Position numbers and translations under genes: made by a program. From contig NC_009374.1 of NCBI RefSeq assembly GCF_000092065.1, positions 372,001 through 436,000 of the forward strand: a DNA stretch of 64,000 nucleotides, given 5' to 3'. Positions 35,423 to 45,778 of the stretch are shown here, one piece after another. Under the pieces are notes generated by a model. It searched no databases and had not been told where the DNA came from. It worked only from the letters and a program-made list of their open reading frames with translations. The DNA comes from Ostreococcus lucimarinus CCE9901. Taxonomy: Eukaryota > Chlorophyta > Mamiellophyceae > Mamiellales > Bathycoccaceae. Every line of letters starts with the position of its first letter. The first letter of the stretch is position 1.

Positions 35423-36931
35423 ATGCGCGACGACGACGACGACGCGATGCGCGACGACGCGACGGCGACGCGGTCGACGACGGCGACGACGGGACGCGCG
35501 TGCGCGCGCGCGCGCGACCTCGCGGACGCCGCGCGAAAGGGGTGCCGAGAATGCTACGCGCGTCTGCATCGCGACGAGTACGGATCGCCGCCGTGGAGGC
35601 GCGACGACGACGCGATGCGCGACGACGACGAGGAGACGTACCTGGGATACAGTCTGCGCGGCGTGCGAGAGGCGCTGCAGACGCTGGTGGACGCGACGAC
35701 GATGAAGGACGTCGAGAGGGAACGCGACGACGACGACGCGAAGGCGCGCGCGTCGATCGAGCGCGAGACGCGGCGATCGTTCGCGCTTTGGATTCTTGAG
35801 TTCATGACCGAGCGAGAGTACGAGTGGAAACACATAAACGCGCGAGATTTTCCGAGTCTTGAAGATGGGTTCCGCGTGCTGCGGGAGATTCGATATTTGA
35901 TTTGGAAAATCGGCGACGTCGAGATTCTGCGGGCGGCGGCGAACGTCCGAGAGAGCCATCCCGGGACGGGCGCGCCTCTGGGGGACGGTTTGAGAAATCT
36001 GGACATGTTCGATCACTCAAACTTTGTGATTGCATATTTCCATGTTCCCGTTGAGATCTATCGATTCTATCACGAAGAAATGCCATCGTTGGTGCCAGAT
36101 TTGGAAGATCGGAAAAAATGCAAAGTCTTAGCGACGCAAGGCGGATTGTATCGGAAAAACATGAGCGAATGGTGGTGCGTTGTCGATTATCTTCTCGCGA
36201 TAGGTTACGAGTGGCCCGTGGAAACGATGGCGAAACTTGTTCATTGGCACAGAAAGTTTGACGACACCGAGAAGAAGGCGCTCGAAGATTACAAAGCGGC
36301 CGGGTGCCCGTATCATCCCCGCGTAGTTCGCGAGGCGGCAAAGCAAGGAAGTCTGGATGCTCTCAAGTGGCTGCGTGAGAAAAATGCGCCTTTCGACAAG
36401 TACGCGGTGAGCTGGGCGGCGAATTCCGGGCAAGTGGAGACGCTTAAGTATCTTGTGCAAGAAATCAAGGTCAAACCGGATCCGATGATGTGCGCGCGAG
36501 CGGCCGAGGCGGGCGAGTTGACCGCTTTGCAGACATTGCACGAAGCCGGCGTTCCGTGGGATAAGCGATGTATAATCGCCGCGGCGAAGGAGAAAAAATC
36601 CAAGAAGAAGCGCAAGCGCGAGGAATGGAGTTCGTGGAATAAGCTCGGTCGCATTCGATGTCTGCAATTCGCGCTCGCCTACGGCTGTCCGGGCGCCGAA
36701 GACGCGCTCGCCCTCTCCGACCAAATCTCGGAGAACACCCGCATCTACCTTCGCCAAGTCGTCCGATGCCCCGGCATCAACCACTGGTTCTTCCGAATCA
36801 GCCGCATCCTCGGCAAAACGGTGCAAACCAAGATGCCCGCCGCGGAGCGAACCGTCCTCGAAGTCTGCACCAACGAGCTCCGACTTCGACAACTGAATTT
36901 CGAGAGCGACGCCTTCGCCGGCATCGTTTAG
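35423..36931 (+). CDS. Ankyrin-like repeat protein
   Basis: 502 residues. The N-terminal 130 residues are acidic and basic without a recognisable domain. From about residue 325 the spacing and motifs are those of degenerate ankyrin repeats common in algae and oomycetes: REAAKQGSLDALKWLREKNA, SWAANSGQVETLKYLVQEI, RAAEAGELTALQTLHEAG and CLQFALAYGCPG. A Lys-rich KEKKSKKKRKRE stretch interrupts the last repeats and may be a nuclear localisation signal. Function unknown; a protein-interaction role is the usual reading. The ATG at 35423 is preferred over upstream Arg-rich codons. Confidence 0.78.
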   Translation: MRDDDDDAMRDDATATRSTTATTGRACARARDLADAARKGCRECYARLHRDEYGSPPWRRDDDAMRDDDEETYLGYSLRGVREALQTLVDATTMKDVERERDDDDAKARASIERETRRSFALWILEFMTEREYEWKHINARDFPSLEDGFRVLREIRYLIWKIGDVEILRAAANVRESHPGTGAPLGDGLRNLDMFDHSNFVIAYFHVPVEIYRFYHEEMPSLVPDLEDRKKCKVLATQGGLYRKNMSEWWCVVDYLLAIGYEWPVETMAKLVHWHRKFDDTEKKALEDYKAAGCPYHPRVVREAAKQGSLDALKWLREKNAPFDKYAVSWAANSGQVETLKYLVQEIKVKPDPMMCARAAEAGELTALQTLHEAGVPWDKRCIIAAAKEKKSKKKRKREEWSSWNKLGRIRCLQFALAYGCPGAEDALALSDQISENTRIYLRQVVRCPGINHWFFRISRILGKTVQTKMPAAERTVLEVCTNELRLRQLNFESDAFAGIV

Positions 36932-37112
36932 ATCGACGCGCGCGCGAGCGACGCCACACGATACATTTTTCACCGCGATCCACGACCCTGTGACCCTATC
37001 GCGACGCCGATTCCAAAAATCCAATCGCTTCGCGACGACGTCGCCTTCGCCGCTCGCCTTCGCCGCCCTCTCGTCCACCCTCTTCGCCCGCAGACGCCCG
37101 CGCGCGCGCATC

Positions 37113-38838
37113 ATGCTCGCCAGGCGCGCCCGAAACGTCCGCGCCCTCGCGCACCGCGCGCTGTTCGCGCGCGCGAACGCCTCCGCGGCGTCCGCGGCCG
37201 ACGCGGCGCCGATCTGGACCGGCGACGACGACGATCGGGCGTCGGACGCGACGAACGTTTGGACGCGTCACGGCGCGCCGGAGGCGCGATCGTTCGCGCA
37301 TCGCGGGATATTGGCCGGCGATGACACCAAGGTGAGCGCTCAGCGCGCGCGCGGCGCGGAGGTGGACGAACGAGGCGAGAGGAGGGCGCGCGGAGGCGAG
37401 AAGAGGGCGATCCGCGGGGGGTTTCGAGGACGCGCGAGGCGGGGACGGCGCGAGGCGACGACGCGAGAGAGAGAGCGCGGCGAGGAGAGAGGGATGGTGA
37501 CTGACGATGGAGGCGTGAATGAATTTGTAGGTGACCACGCTCGCGAACGGGCTTCGCGTGGCGACGGAGGCGGTTCCGTACGCGGAGACGGCGACGGTGG
37601 GCGTCTGGATCGACGCCGGGTCTCGATACGAGGACGCGCAGACAAACGGAACGGCGCACTTCCTGGAGCACATGGCGTTTAAGGGCACGAAGACGCGATC
37701 TGCATCGGGATTGGAAGAAGAGATCGAGAACATGGGTGGTCACTTGAACGCGTACACGAGCCGAGAGCAGACGACGTATTACGCCAAGGTTTTCAAAAAG
37801 GACGTCGGCGCGGCGGTGGACATTTTGAGCGACATCTTGCAAAACTCTGCGTTGGAGAACGCGCAAATCGAGCGTGAGCGCGGCGTGATTCTTCGTGAGA
37901 TGGAAGAAGTTGAAAAGGACATCGAAGAAGTGCTCTTCGACCACTTGCATGCGACGGCTTTTCAGCAAACGTCCCTCGGGACGACGATTCTCGGATCGGA
38001 CAAGTGCGTGCGCTCGGTGACGCAAGAAGACTTGCAAACGTACATCAAGACCCACTACACCGCCCCGCGCATGGTCGTTGTTGGCACCGGTGCGGTTGAT
38101 CACGATGAGCTCGTCAAGCTCGCCGAAAAGGCTTTCGCCAGCCTCCCGACGGAGGGTGCGAGCACCAACGCGCTCGTCGCCAAGAACCCGGGACACTTCA
38201 CCGGTAGCGAGGTGCGCATCCGCGATGACGACATGACCACGGTGAACTTCGCCGTGGCGTTCAAGGGCGCGTCTTGGACGTCTCCCGATGCCGTCCCGCT
38301 CATGGTCATGCAAGCCATGCTCGGGAGCTGGGATAAGCAAGCCATCGGCGCGGATGACATGATGTCCCCGCTCGCGCAAGCGTTCTCCGCCAACAAGCTC
38401 GGTAACTCGTTCATGGCGTTCAACACCAACTACGCCGACACCGGTTTGTTCGGTGTGCACGTTTCGAGCGATAACATCGACGGTCTCGACGATACCGCGT
38501 TCGCGGTGATGAGAGAGTTCCAAAACCTCATCTATTGCCCGGAGGAGAATGACTTGTTGCGCGCCAAGGAAGCGCTCAAGTCGTCCTTGTTGTTGCACTC
38601 TGAATCCGGCACCAGCGCGGTGGCGGAAGAAGTTGGTCGTCAACTTTTGACGTACGGCAAACGCATGTCGCGCGCCGAATTGTTCGCGCGCATCGACGAC
38701 GTCAACATCGAAACCGTCAAGTCTGTCGCGTGGAAGTACATTCGCGACCAAGAACTCGCGATCGCCGCCATCGGCCCGACTCAGTTCTTGCCCGACTACC
38801 TGTGGTTCCGCACGTCCACCTACAACAACTTCTATTAG
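37113..38838 (+). CDS. MPPB: Mitochondrial processing peptidase beta subunit, two exons
   Basis: Exons 37113-37331 and 37531-38838 with a 199-base GC-rich intron (GTGAGC donor, CTGAC branch, TTTGTAG end); 508 residues. MPP-beta is the zinc metallopeptidase that removes mitochondrial presequences and, in plants, sits in complex III. The inverted zinc motif HFLEHMAFKGT is intact, with the downstream Glu in ERGVILREMEEVE, so it is catalytic. Other family blocks are TLANGLRVATE, GVWIDAGSRYED, NMGGHLNAYTSREQT and the C-terminal IAAIGPTQFLPDY. Exon 1 encodes a typical presequence (MLARRARNVRALAHRALFAR). Confidence 0.95.
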
Positions 38839-38948
38839 CTTTAAAGCGACTTTTTAATCGACGTCAAACACATGTATAGCTACTCGGCGACCCACCGCGT
38901 ATTTTCTTTTCGCTACGAATATGATTACAACTAGGGCGAACTACGTCG

Positions 38949-39401
38949 TCAGTGATGGTCATCGTCGTCGTGTTCAAAGTGCGGTGCGTGACCGTAAATC
39001 AACGTGTCACCGTCGTGATAAAATCTATAGAACACCCAAAACCACATCACCGCGCCGAATCCGGTGCCCAACGCCTTGTGCGCGAAGGACGCGTCGTGCA
39101 GCGTCACGCCCTCGTGCGTCACCCCGCCACCTCCGCTCGCTGCGCGTCGTAAAACCAACGAGTGCGATGTCAGTCGATGGATGCTGGTGTCATGCGTGTT
39201 TCGCGCGCTTTCGCTCGATACGCGCGCGCGTGGATGCGACGCGACGTTGGAGCGCGCGCGCGCGTCGAACGATCACGAGCGCGACGACGACGCGTCTGTT
39301 GACGCACCGAAACCGCGCGACGCCCCTGAGGCGGGGCGCATCGGTTGAGCTAATCGTAATCTCGCGCCGAGACGCAACAGAGCACCGCGCGCGGCGGACA
39401 T
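38949..39401 (-). CDS. NDUFB2: Complex I subunit NDUFB2-like, two exons
   Basis: Exons inferred as complement 39308-39401 and 38949-39139 with a 168-base intron (GTGCGT donor, CTGAC branch, CGCAG end); 94 residues. Exon 1 encodes a presequence, MSAARGALLRLGARLRLA, and the junction produces SRGFASGGGG, a usual presequence end. Exon 2 carries the green-lineage NDUFB2 pattern: VTHEGVTLHD, then GAVMWFWVFYRFYHDGDTL with one membrane helix, and a His/Asp-rich tail. The exon 2 frame alone has no ATG, which supports the splice. The protein is an accessory subunit of the mitochondrial complex I membrane arm. Confidence 0.85.
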
Positions 39402-39553
39402 CGTGCGCGGAAGACGGTCGTTGGGCGACGCGTTGTGAGGTTTAGCGCGCCGGCGCAAAGACGTCGAGGCGAAGACGTCGAGGCGAGAACGCTGGCGGGC
39501 ACGCGCCGTCGTAGAGGACAACATAAAGCTACGTATGAATCGGTAGGTTTGAA

Positions 39554-41173
39554 TTACACCGCGCTGGCGGCGAGCATGGCGCGCGCCTCTTTGAAAATCA
39601 AACGCGTCAAGAGCAAACCGGCGCACAAATCTGCGACGTAGAGCATGTAAAACACGTGATTCCAATCGTCCGAAAAAGATGTAATGAAGCCGGTGAGCAT
39701 GGGACCGATGGCGGCACCGATAGATCCCGTACCGTCGATGATCGCGGTCACGGTCGCGAGCGCTCGGGAGTTACCCTTTAAGCTTTCGTGCGTACCCAAA
39801 TCCGCGCTCACCGCGGTGGTGATGAGGGCGTACGGGCCATTGACGAGCATACCGCTGAGAGCCATGAGACCGAGGTTCATGGACATCGATCGTGACCCGA
39901 ACTCGCGATACATGTACAGCACGGGGATGGATAAGTACACGAAACCGGCCGCAGTCATCGATCGCGCGTTGTACTTGTCGCTGACGTATCCGGCTAAAAT
40001 CCCGCCCAAAATCCCGCCGAGATCAAAGACGATGCTCAATTCACCCGCCTTCGCCGCGCTCAGATAATTCCCCGCGATTTCAGTGCGTTCGATGTAAAAC
40101 GGCAGCCAGTACAAGAACGTGTACGCGACAAGCTTGGTGAAGAATAGGCAGAGCGAAAACGTAATCACGCCGGGAATTTTGAGCGCCGCGACGAAACCCA
40201 CCGCTTTTTCGCGCTCCGTGCCTCGCGAGGAGCCACCTTCGATCAACCTACGCCGCGCCATGGACTCTTCATCGAACTCATCCAACGCAGTCGCCGAAGA
40301 CGACGACGTCGGGGCGTTCGCCGGGGGCAGCCCGACGTCTTCCGGAGCGACGACGAGAAAGTTCCAAACCAACATCCCCGTCACCATCATCAACACCCCA
40401 GGAATGATAAAACTCATCCCCCAGTTCGAATTCCGAAGCGCAGAAGCGGCCAAAATGCTCCCGAGCATGTTCCCCACCGACGTGTGCGCGTTCCACACGC
40501 CCATGATCAACCCTCTCTTACCCTTACCGAACCAGTTCCCCATGACGCTCACCACCGACGGCCATCCCGTCGATTGCATCACTCCCGCCACCATTTGCAC
40601 CGCGACGTAATACCAAACGCTGTGCACGTTCCAATAATACCCCATCCCGAACATCGACACCCAAAACCCACTCATCAGCATCCCAAACGTCAAAAACTTT
40701 CTCAAATCCATCCTATCGCCGATGTGTCCGCTGAAAAACATCCCCACGCTGTAGCTCGCCAAAAACGCGAAATCGCACGTCCCGATCACCGTCGTCCCGT
40801 CCTCGCCGTCGAACGGCGCCCATCCCCGCGCGCCCATCTTCACGCTCTCCTCGTCCGGGTGCAACACGCTCTTCACGATGCTCGGCGGCTTTCTCGACGC
40901 GTGATACATCGCGTACGCCGCGAACGTCACCGCCAGCACCAAGCTCCGATGTTGGCTCGCCGTCAGCGGTCGTCGCCGTCTGTTCAGATACGCCCGGATC
41001 CCCGGCGCGACGCGCTTCGCGTTCGCCGCCGAATCCATCCCGCGTCGTCGATTTAAATCTCCAATCGCGCGCGCCTCCTCGTCGCTCTCCTCGTCGCTCG
41101 TCGCCGTCGCGCCGTCGCGCGCGTCGTCGCTCGAGTCCGAGCTCGCGCCGTCGCGCGCGCGCGCGTCGTCGCG

Positions 41174-41204
<31 letters not shown>

Positions 41205-41230
41205 GCGTCGCGATCTCTCGTCGCGCACAC
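39554..41230 (-). CDS. Major facilitator transporter, SLC37 sugar-phosphate exchanger type
   Basis: 558 residues, about 12 hydrophobic segments. The N-terminal 70 residues are acidic and Ser/Thr-rich. SLC37/GlpT features: [19 protein letters not shown] in the first helix, [17 protein letters not shown], a central loop [19 protein letters not shown] (MFS motif A-like), and [11 protein letters not shown]. These proteins exchange glucose-6-phosphate or glycerol-3-phosphate for phosphate; substrate here is not proven. An internal Met (MDSAANAK, start at 41038) is a possible later start; with the longer one only 32 bases separate it from the divergent gene at 41263. Confidence 0.9.
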
Positions 41231-41262
41231 GTCGACGCGCCGCCCGGCGCCGCGCGCGCGCC

Positions 41263-42084
41263 ATGGCGCCGCGCGCGCGGCGCATCGACGCGCCGCGCGT
41301 CGCCCGCGCGGACGCGCGCGCGACGTCGACGCTCGGCGACGCGTGCGCGTCGTGCGACGCGTGCGCGTGCGACGACTGCGGCGGATTCATCGTCGACGGT
41401 GGACCGGCGTACGGGCCGAAGCGCGCGCTCGGGGCGCACTTCAGATCGGGCGCGCGCGAGTGGTTCGACACGAGCGGGATGTGCGGGTGCGAGCGACACG
41501 CGCGCGAGGCGTGCGAGACGTGCGAGACGACGCTGCGGCTCGACGGGTTCGCGGGGGGCGGGGATCACGCCGAGTATAACGAGTTCGTGCGACAGTATTT
41601 GCGCGCGGTGCGTCTGCACTGCGACGCGAAGCGTGAGAGTCGCGAGGGCGCGCGCGACGCGTACCATCCGAGCGCGCGACGCGGGACGGCGGTGGAGTGG
41701 GCGAGGGACGGCGCTCTTTTGGGCGCGCTCGTCGTGGCGGCGATTCACTTGAGCCTCAAGCGCGCGAAATCGAAGCGCGGTTCCGACGCGGAGTCGTCGA
41801 GGGTGCTGCAGATGTACGTCGCTTTACTCTGGCGTCGGCCGTTCCCTGAGACGGCGGATCTGATGGACGTCATCGCGAGCGCGGTCCGGAGCGCCGACGC
41901 CGACGCCCGAGCGAAGATTTTTGACGCCCTCGACAAGCCGCGATCGAACGACTTGATGGACTTTGAGGACGCCATTGAGACGCTGATGAGAAGTATGCAG
42001 GCCGGCAGAGTTCTGGGCGTCCGCGACGACTTCATAGCCGCCTTGACCGCGTTGAAGGCCGCGTTGAGCAGAAATCTGCGGTAG
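41263..42084 (+). CDS. Hypothetical Cys-rich N-terminal membrane protein
   Basis: 273 residues; family not recognised. A basic N-terminus precedes a Cys-dense stretch (DACASCDACACDDCGGF, then GMCGCERHAREACETCETT) whose spacing could bind zinc. One hydrophobic segment, ALLGALVVAAIHLSL, at about residue 160 is followed by a soluble helical domain (PFPETADLMDVIASAVRSA, DLMDFEDAIETLMRSM). Composition of the second half is normal for protein and supports the call. The stop at 42082-42084 is followed by a 690-base region without a complete gene. Confidence 0.65.
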   Translation: MAPRARRIDAPRVARADARATSTLGDACASCDACACDDCGGFIVDGGPAYGPKRALGAHFRSGAREWFDTSGMCGCERHAREACETCETTLRLDGFAGGGDHAEYNEFVRQYLRAVRLHCDAKRESREGARDAYHPSARRGTAVEWARDGALLGALVVAAIHLSLKRAKSKRGSDAESSRVLQMYVALLWRRPFPETADLMDVIASAVRSADADARAKIFDALDKPRSNDLMDFEDAIETLMRSMQAGRVLGVRDDFIAALTALKAALSRNLR

Positions 42085-42159
42085 CGCCGACGCGCGCGCC
42101 GTCGTCGCGCGCGCGCTCTCGCGCGGCGTTCGTCATTCTCACCACTCGCGCTCAGTCTC

Positions 42160-42230
42160 CGTCGCTCTCACTAGTCTCGCGTAGTTTCCGTTAGTCTCAC
42201 TAGTCTCACTAGTCTCGTTTGTAGTCTCGC
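42160..42230. repeat. Imperfect CTCACTAGT repeats
   Basis: Five or six imperfect copies of a nonamer related to CTCACTAGT, AT-richer than the surroundings, immediately before the orphan exon-like stretch. Confidence 0.7.
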
Positions 42231-42453
42231 CGTTTGCGCTCGCGTCGACGCCGCACACGATGGCGCCGCGAACTACATCGACATTCTCTTTGATCGTGCC
42301 GACAGCGAGGTTATCGCATTCGATGAAGTGCACCGCTTGGCCTCGACGTACCTCGAGGTGTACGACGCGGTCTATACTCCGGATTTAGCCATTAAGTTCC
42401 CCTCCAAGATGACTAAGGCGCTTGGCGCGTTGGCTAAAGCGCTCTTGCACTAG
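42175..42453 (+). pseudogene. Orphan exon-like coding stretch or gene remnant
   Basis: An open frame ending at TAG 42451-42453 encodes about 75 residues of protein-like composition with few Arg (NYIDILFDRADSEVIAFDEV, HRLASTYLEVYDAVY, TPDLAIKFPSKMTKALGALA). It has no usable ATG: an in-frame stop lies at 42172-42174 and the only in-frame Met is near the end. A splice acceptor-like TTTGTAG ends at 42224. It may be the last exon of a gene whose first exon I cannot place, or a remnant of a decayed gene. I do not recognise the family. Confidence 0.4.
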
Positions 42454-42773
42454 AAAGGCTTGGTTTTCAATTAGAGCCCCTGATTCTTGTAGTTGTATCG
42501 CCAACGGTCGCCGCCATCGCGGCCGCGATCGTGCGTAGAGATTTATTTCTATCACCGCAATCCGGTGCCGAAACCGAATTCGTCGCGATTCGAATTTCAC
42601 TTTTCCTTGTCTCGCGCGGCGTCTCCGCGCGCCCTACTGGTTAACCTGAAGCCGAGGGTCCCAGCATCAGCAAACTCGCGCCGCAGTCTCGCGCGCCCGG
42701 CGCCCGTACGACCGTGTCGCGCATCACGCGCGCCCAGTAACGTATCCACACTCGCGGAGACACACCGAGAACG

Positions 42774-43370
42774 ATGCACGCCGCCGCACACGCGCGCACG
42801 AGCGCTTTCGCCGGCGCAATCCTTGTCCCGAAGCGCGCCGCTGTTCGATCGCGAAACGCGCGCGCCGCGCCCGTGCGCGCGGCGACGACGGAAGAGCGAC
42901 AAGAGCTGTGCAAAGCGGAAATCCCCCCGCACTTGCCGCGAGCGGATTTCGTGAAACAAATGTATCGATGGGCGACGAGCGAGTTCGCGGAGTCCGGGCT
43001 ATCGCGCTACGGCAAGCGCATGGCCGTGGAGTGCATAAACGAGTTAGAAAACGGCGATACGAATGGCGTCTTGGTGCGGTTGTACGATTTCGAAGACGGT
43101 AAGGAAGTTGAAATCGCGCGGTTGATCGCGCAAATGGACGACGAAAAGGTGCAGGTGTGGGACACCATCGTGCCCACGAAGGACGGGGGCATCGAAAAGA
43201 TGAACAGAGACGGCAAGGATAAATTCATCGATGGACGGTTTTTTGTCATTTCTCGACCGTTGCCCGCGAACGAAAACGCCAACGCAGCTTTGAAGGCGAT
43301 GATTAAAAATTTGATGTTGGCCATCAACGCTTACTACTCCTTCGGTTCTCCTTTTGCGGAGGATTTCTAG
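42774..43370 (+). CDS. Conserved plastid-type protein of unknown function
   Basis: 198 residues. A transit-like N-terminus of about 40 residues (Ala/Arg/Ser rich, ending near VRAATT) is followed by a compact domain: PRADFVKQMYRWATSEFAES, RYGKRMAVECINELENG, EVEIARLIAQMDDEKVQVWD, a GKDKFIDGRFFVISRP stretch and a final helix MIKNLMLAINAYYSFGSPF. The last block and the RWAT-E motif recall a family shared by cyanobacteria and plastids, but I cannot name it. The ATG at 42774 is the first in frame. Confidence 0.75.
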   Translation: MHAAAHARTSAFAGAILVPKRAAVRSRNARAAPVRAATTEERQELCKAEIPPHLPRADFVKQMYRWATSEFAESGLSRYGKRMAVECINELENGDTNGVLVRLYDFEDGKEVEIARLIAQMDDEKVQVWDTIVPTKDGGIEKMNRDGKDKFIDGRFFVISRPLPANENANAALKAMIKNLMLAINAYYSFGSPFAEDF

Positions 43371-43523
43371 GTCATCGCAGAAGAGCTTTTTCTCCGCGTC
43401 TCGCGGCGGGCGCTTCCGCCCGACCATCGAGCTATATACGTTTAAAAGTTGATCACGCGCACGATGATGTAAGCCTACATTTTCTATTCACTAAAAATCT
43501 ACGACACCTCCTCTCACGCGCCC

Positions 43524-43856
43524 TCAATCCATCCCTCGCATGTACCGCACGCGGTCCACGAGCGCCTTGAAGCTCTTCGGCTCATTCACCGCTAATTCAG
43601 CCAAAATCTTCCGATCCACGCACACGTTCTCCGCCGTGAGCGAGTTAATAAACTCATTATACCGCACTCCGTGCTCCCGCGTCGCCGCGTTGATTCGCGT
43701 GATCCACAGCGCGCGCCAATCGCGTTTTTTATTCCGTCGATCGCGGTACTGGTACTGCCACGCCTTCTCCACGCGATTCCGCGCGATTTTGACGCACGAT
43801 TTCGCTCGACCGCGGAACCCTTTGGCGGCTTTGAAGATCTTATCCTTGATCGCCAT
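43524..43856 (-). CDS. MRPL20: Ribosomal protein bL20, mitochondrial
   Basis: 110 residues; bacterial L20 is about 117. The family sequence is clear: KDKIFKAAKGFRGRAKSC, then RVEKAWQYQYRDRRNKKRDW, RALWITRINAATREHG, and a final KSFKALVDRVRYMRGMD. It binds 23S-type rRNA. Because plastid L20 is normally encoded in the green-algal plastid genome, the nuclear copy is inferred to be mitochondrial. An upstream in-frame ATG at 43964 would add an Arg-rich 36-residue extension that could be a presequence. It diverges from RPS8, 254 bases away. Confidence 0.9.
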   Translation of the reverse strand: MAIKDKIFKAAKGFRGRAKSCVKIARNRVEKAWQYQYRDRRNKKRDWRALWITRINAATREHGVRYNEFINSLTAENVCVDRKILAELAVNEPKSFKALVDRVRYMRGMD

Positions 43857-44091
43857 CGTCCGCGACGCCCCGACGCCGTCGACGCGCGCGCGTCGCGATG
43901 CGGACTCGCGCCGTCGCGGCGCGCGCGCGTCCCCACACTGTCTTGAGTCATGATCCATCACCACAAAATAAATAACACAATCATAGACTTAAAAACACCT
44001 TCAACGCATGAAACCGGACAAACGGAGAACAGCCGAACCGCGGACGCGATCGCCCCGATCGCGCGCCGCGCCGTCTCTTTGCGCCTCTTAA

Positions 44092-45125
<1,034 letters not shown>

Positions 45126-45334
45126 ACGGACGGCGCCTTCGGTGGCTCGTATTCCATTTGTCATATCATCGAGAGCTAGTCTCGTGAACGCTCGAACGCG
45201 TCCTCGATCGTCGTCTCGCCCTCGCCCGCACGCACATTCGCCGCGAGCGATCAATCGCGCTACCGCTGCGCGGCCCAGCCGCGCGACCCCTCGCGACTTT
45301 TCCGTCTGTCCGCCGCACTCGCCGACGCGTCGCG

Positions 45335-45700
45335 ATGCGCCGTCGCGTCGGCGTCGATCCCCCCGTCCCCGTTCTCATGGCTCGCGCCCTCGCCGATCGC
45401 GCCCTCGGTGCCGTGCGCGTGACGTGTTCCGTGCGCGGTCTCGACGCCGTCGCGCGCGCTCACGGTAGCGCGCTCGCGTCGTGCGACGTCGTCGATCGAG
45501 ATTTGCCGCGCCCGGTGCGATGCGCCGACGACGACGAATCACGCGCGGCGACGTCGCGCGCGGACGCGGTGGCGCGTGAGCGCGCGGTGGTGAGCGCGAG
45601 CGACGCGCCGCTGTACGCGCGGAGAAAGTGGAAGGCACCGATGCGGCTCGACGTCGAGGTGGGCGCGAGTCTGGGCGACATCGAAAGCGCGAGCGCGTGA
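45335..45700 (+). CDS. Small hypothetical protein
   Basis: 121 residues; family not recognised. The N-terminal half is Arg/Ala-rich, but the C-terminal part (SASDAPLYARRKWKAP, MRLDVEVGASLGDIE) looks like real protein and favours this strand over three antisense frames. Its ATG is about 210 bases after the RPS8 stop and its end converges on the gene ending at 45779. Confidence is limited by length. Confidence 0.4.
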   Translation: MRRRVGVDPPVPVLMARALADRALGAVRVTCSVRGLDAVARAHGSALASCDVVDRDLPRPVRCADDDESRAATSRADAVARERAVVSASDAPLYARRKWKAPMRLDVEVGASLGDIESASA

Positions 45701-45778
45701 GTCAGAGTAGTCAAAAGGACATACAGTAGCTTCGTTCGTATTAATAGGACGAAATAGTTAGTGCATCACGATGCCAAA

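Larger units (their letters stand above)
42085..42773. other. 689-base region without a complete gene
   Basis: Holds a CTAGTCTCA-like imperfect repeat (about 42160-42230), the orphan coding-like stretch at 42175-42453, and about 320 bases upstream of the plastid protein at 42774 in which I see only short Arg-rich frames and a hydrophobic open stretch (LILVVVSPTVAAIAAAIV) lacking an ATG. No RNA gene was recognised. Confidence 0.5.

Noticed and set aside
37111-38751. 546-codon minus-strand frame
   Set aside because: Antisense to MPP-beta, whose zinc motif and presequence are clear.
42457-42640. Open stretch encoding a hydrophobic LILVVVSPTVAAIAAAIV segment
   Set aside because: No ATG, no splice signal I can pair with it and ends within Ser/Arg-rich sequence; likely chance.
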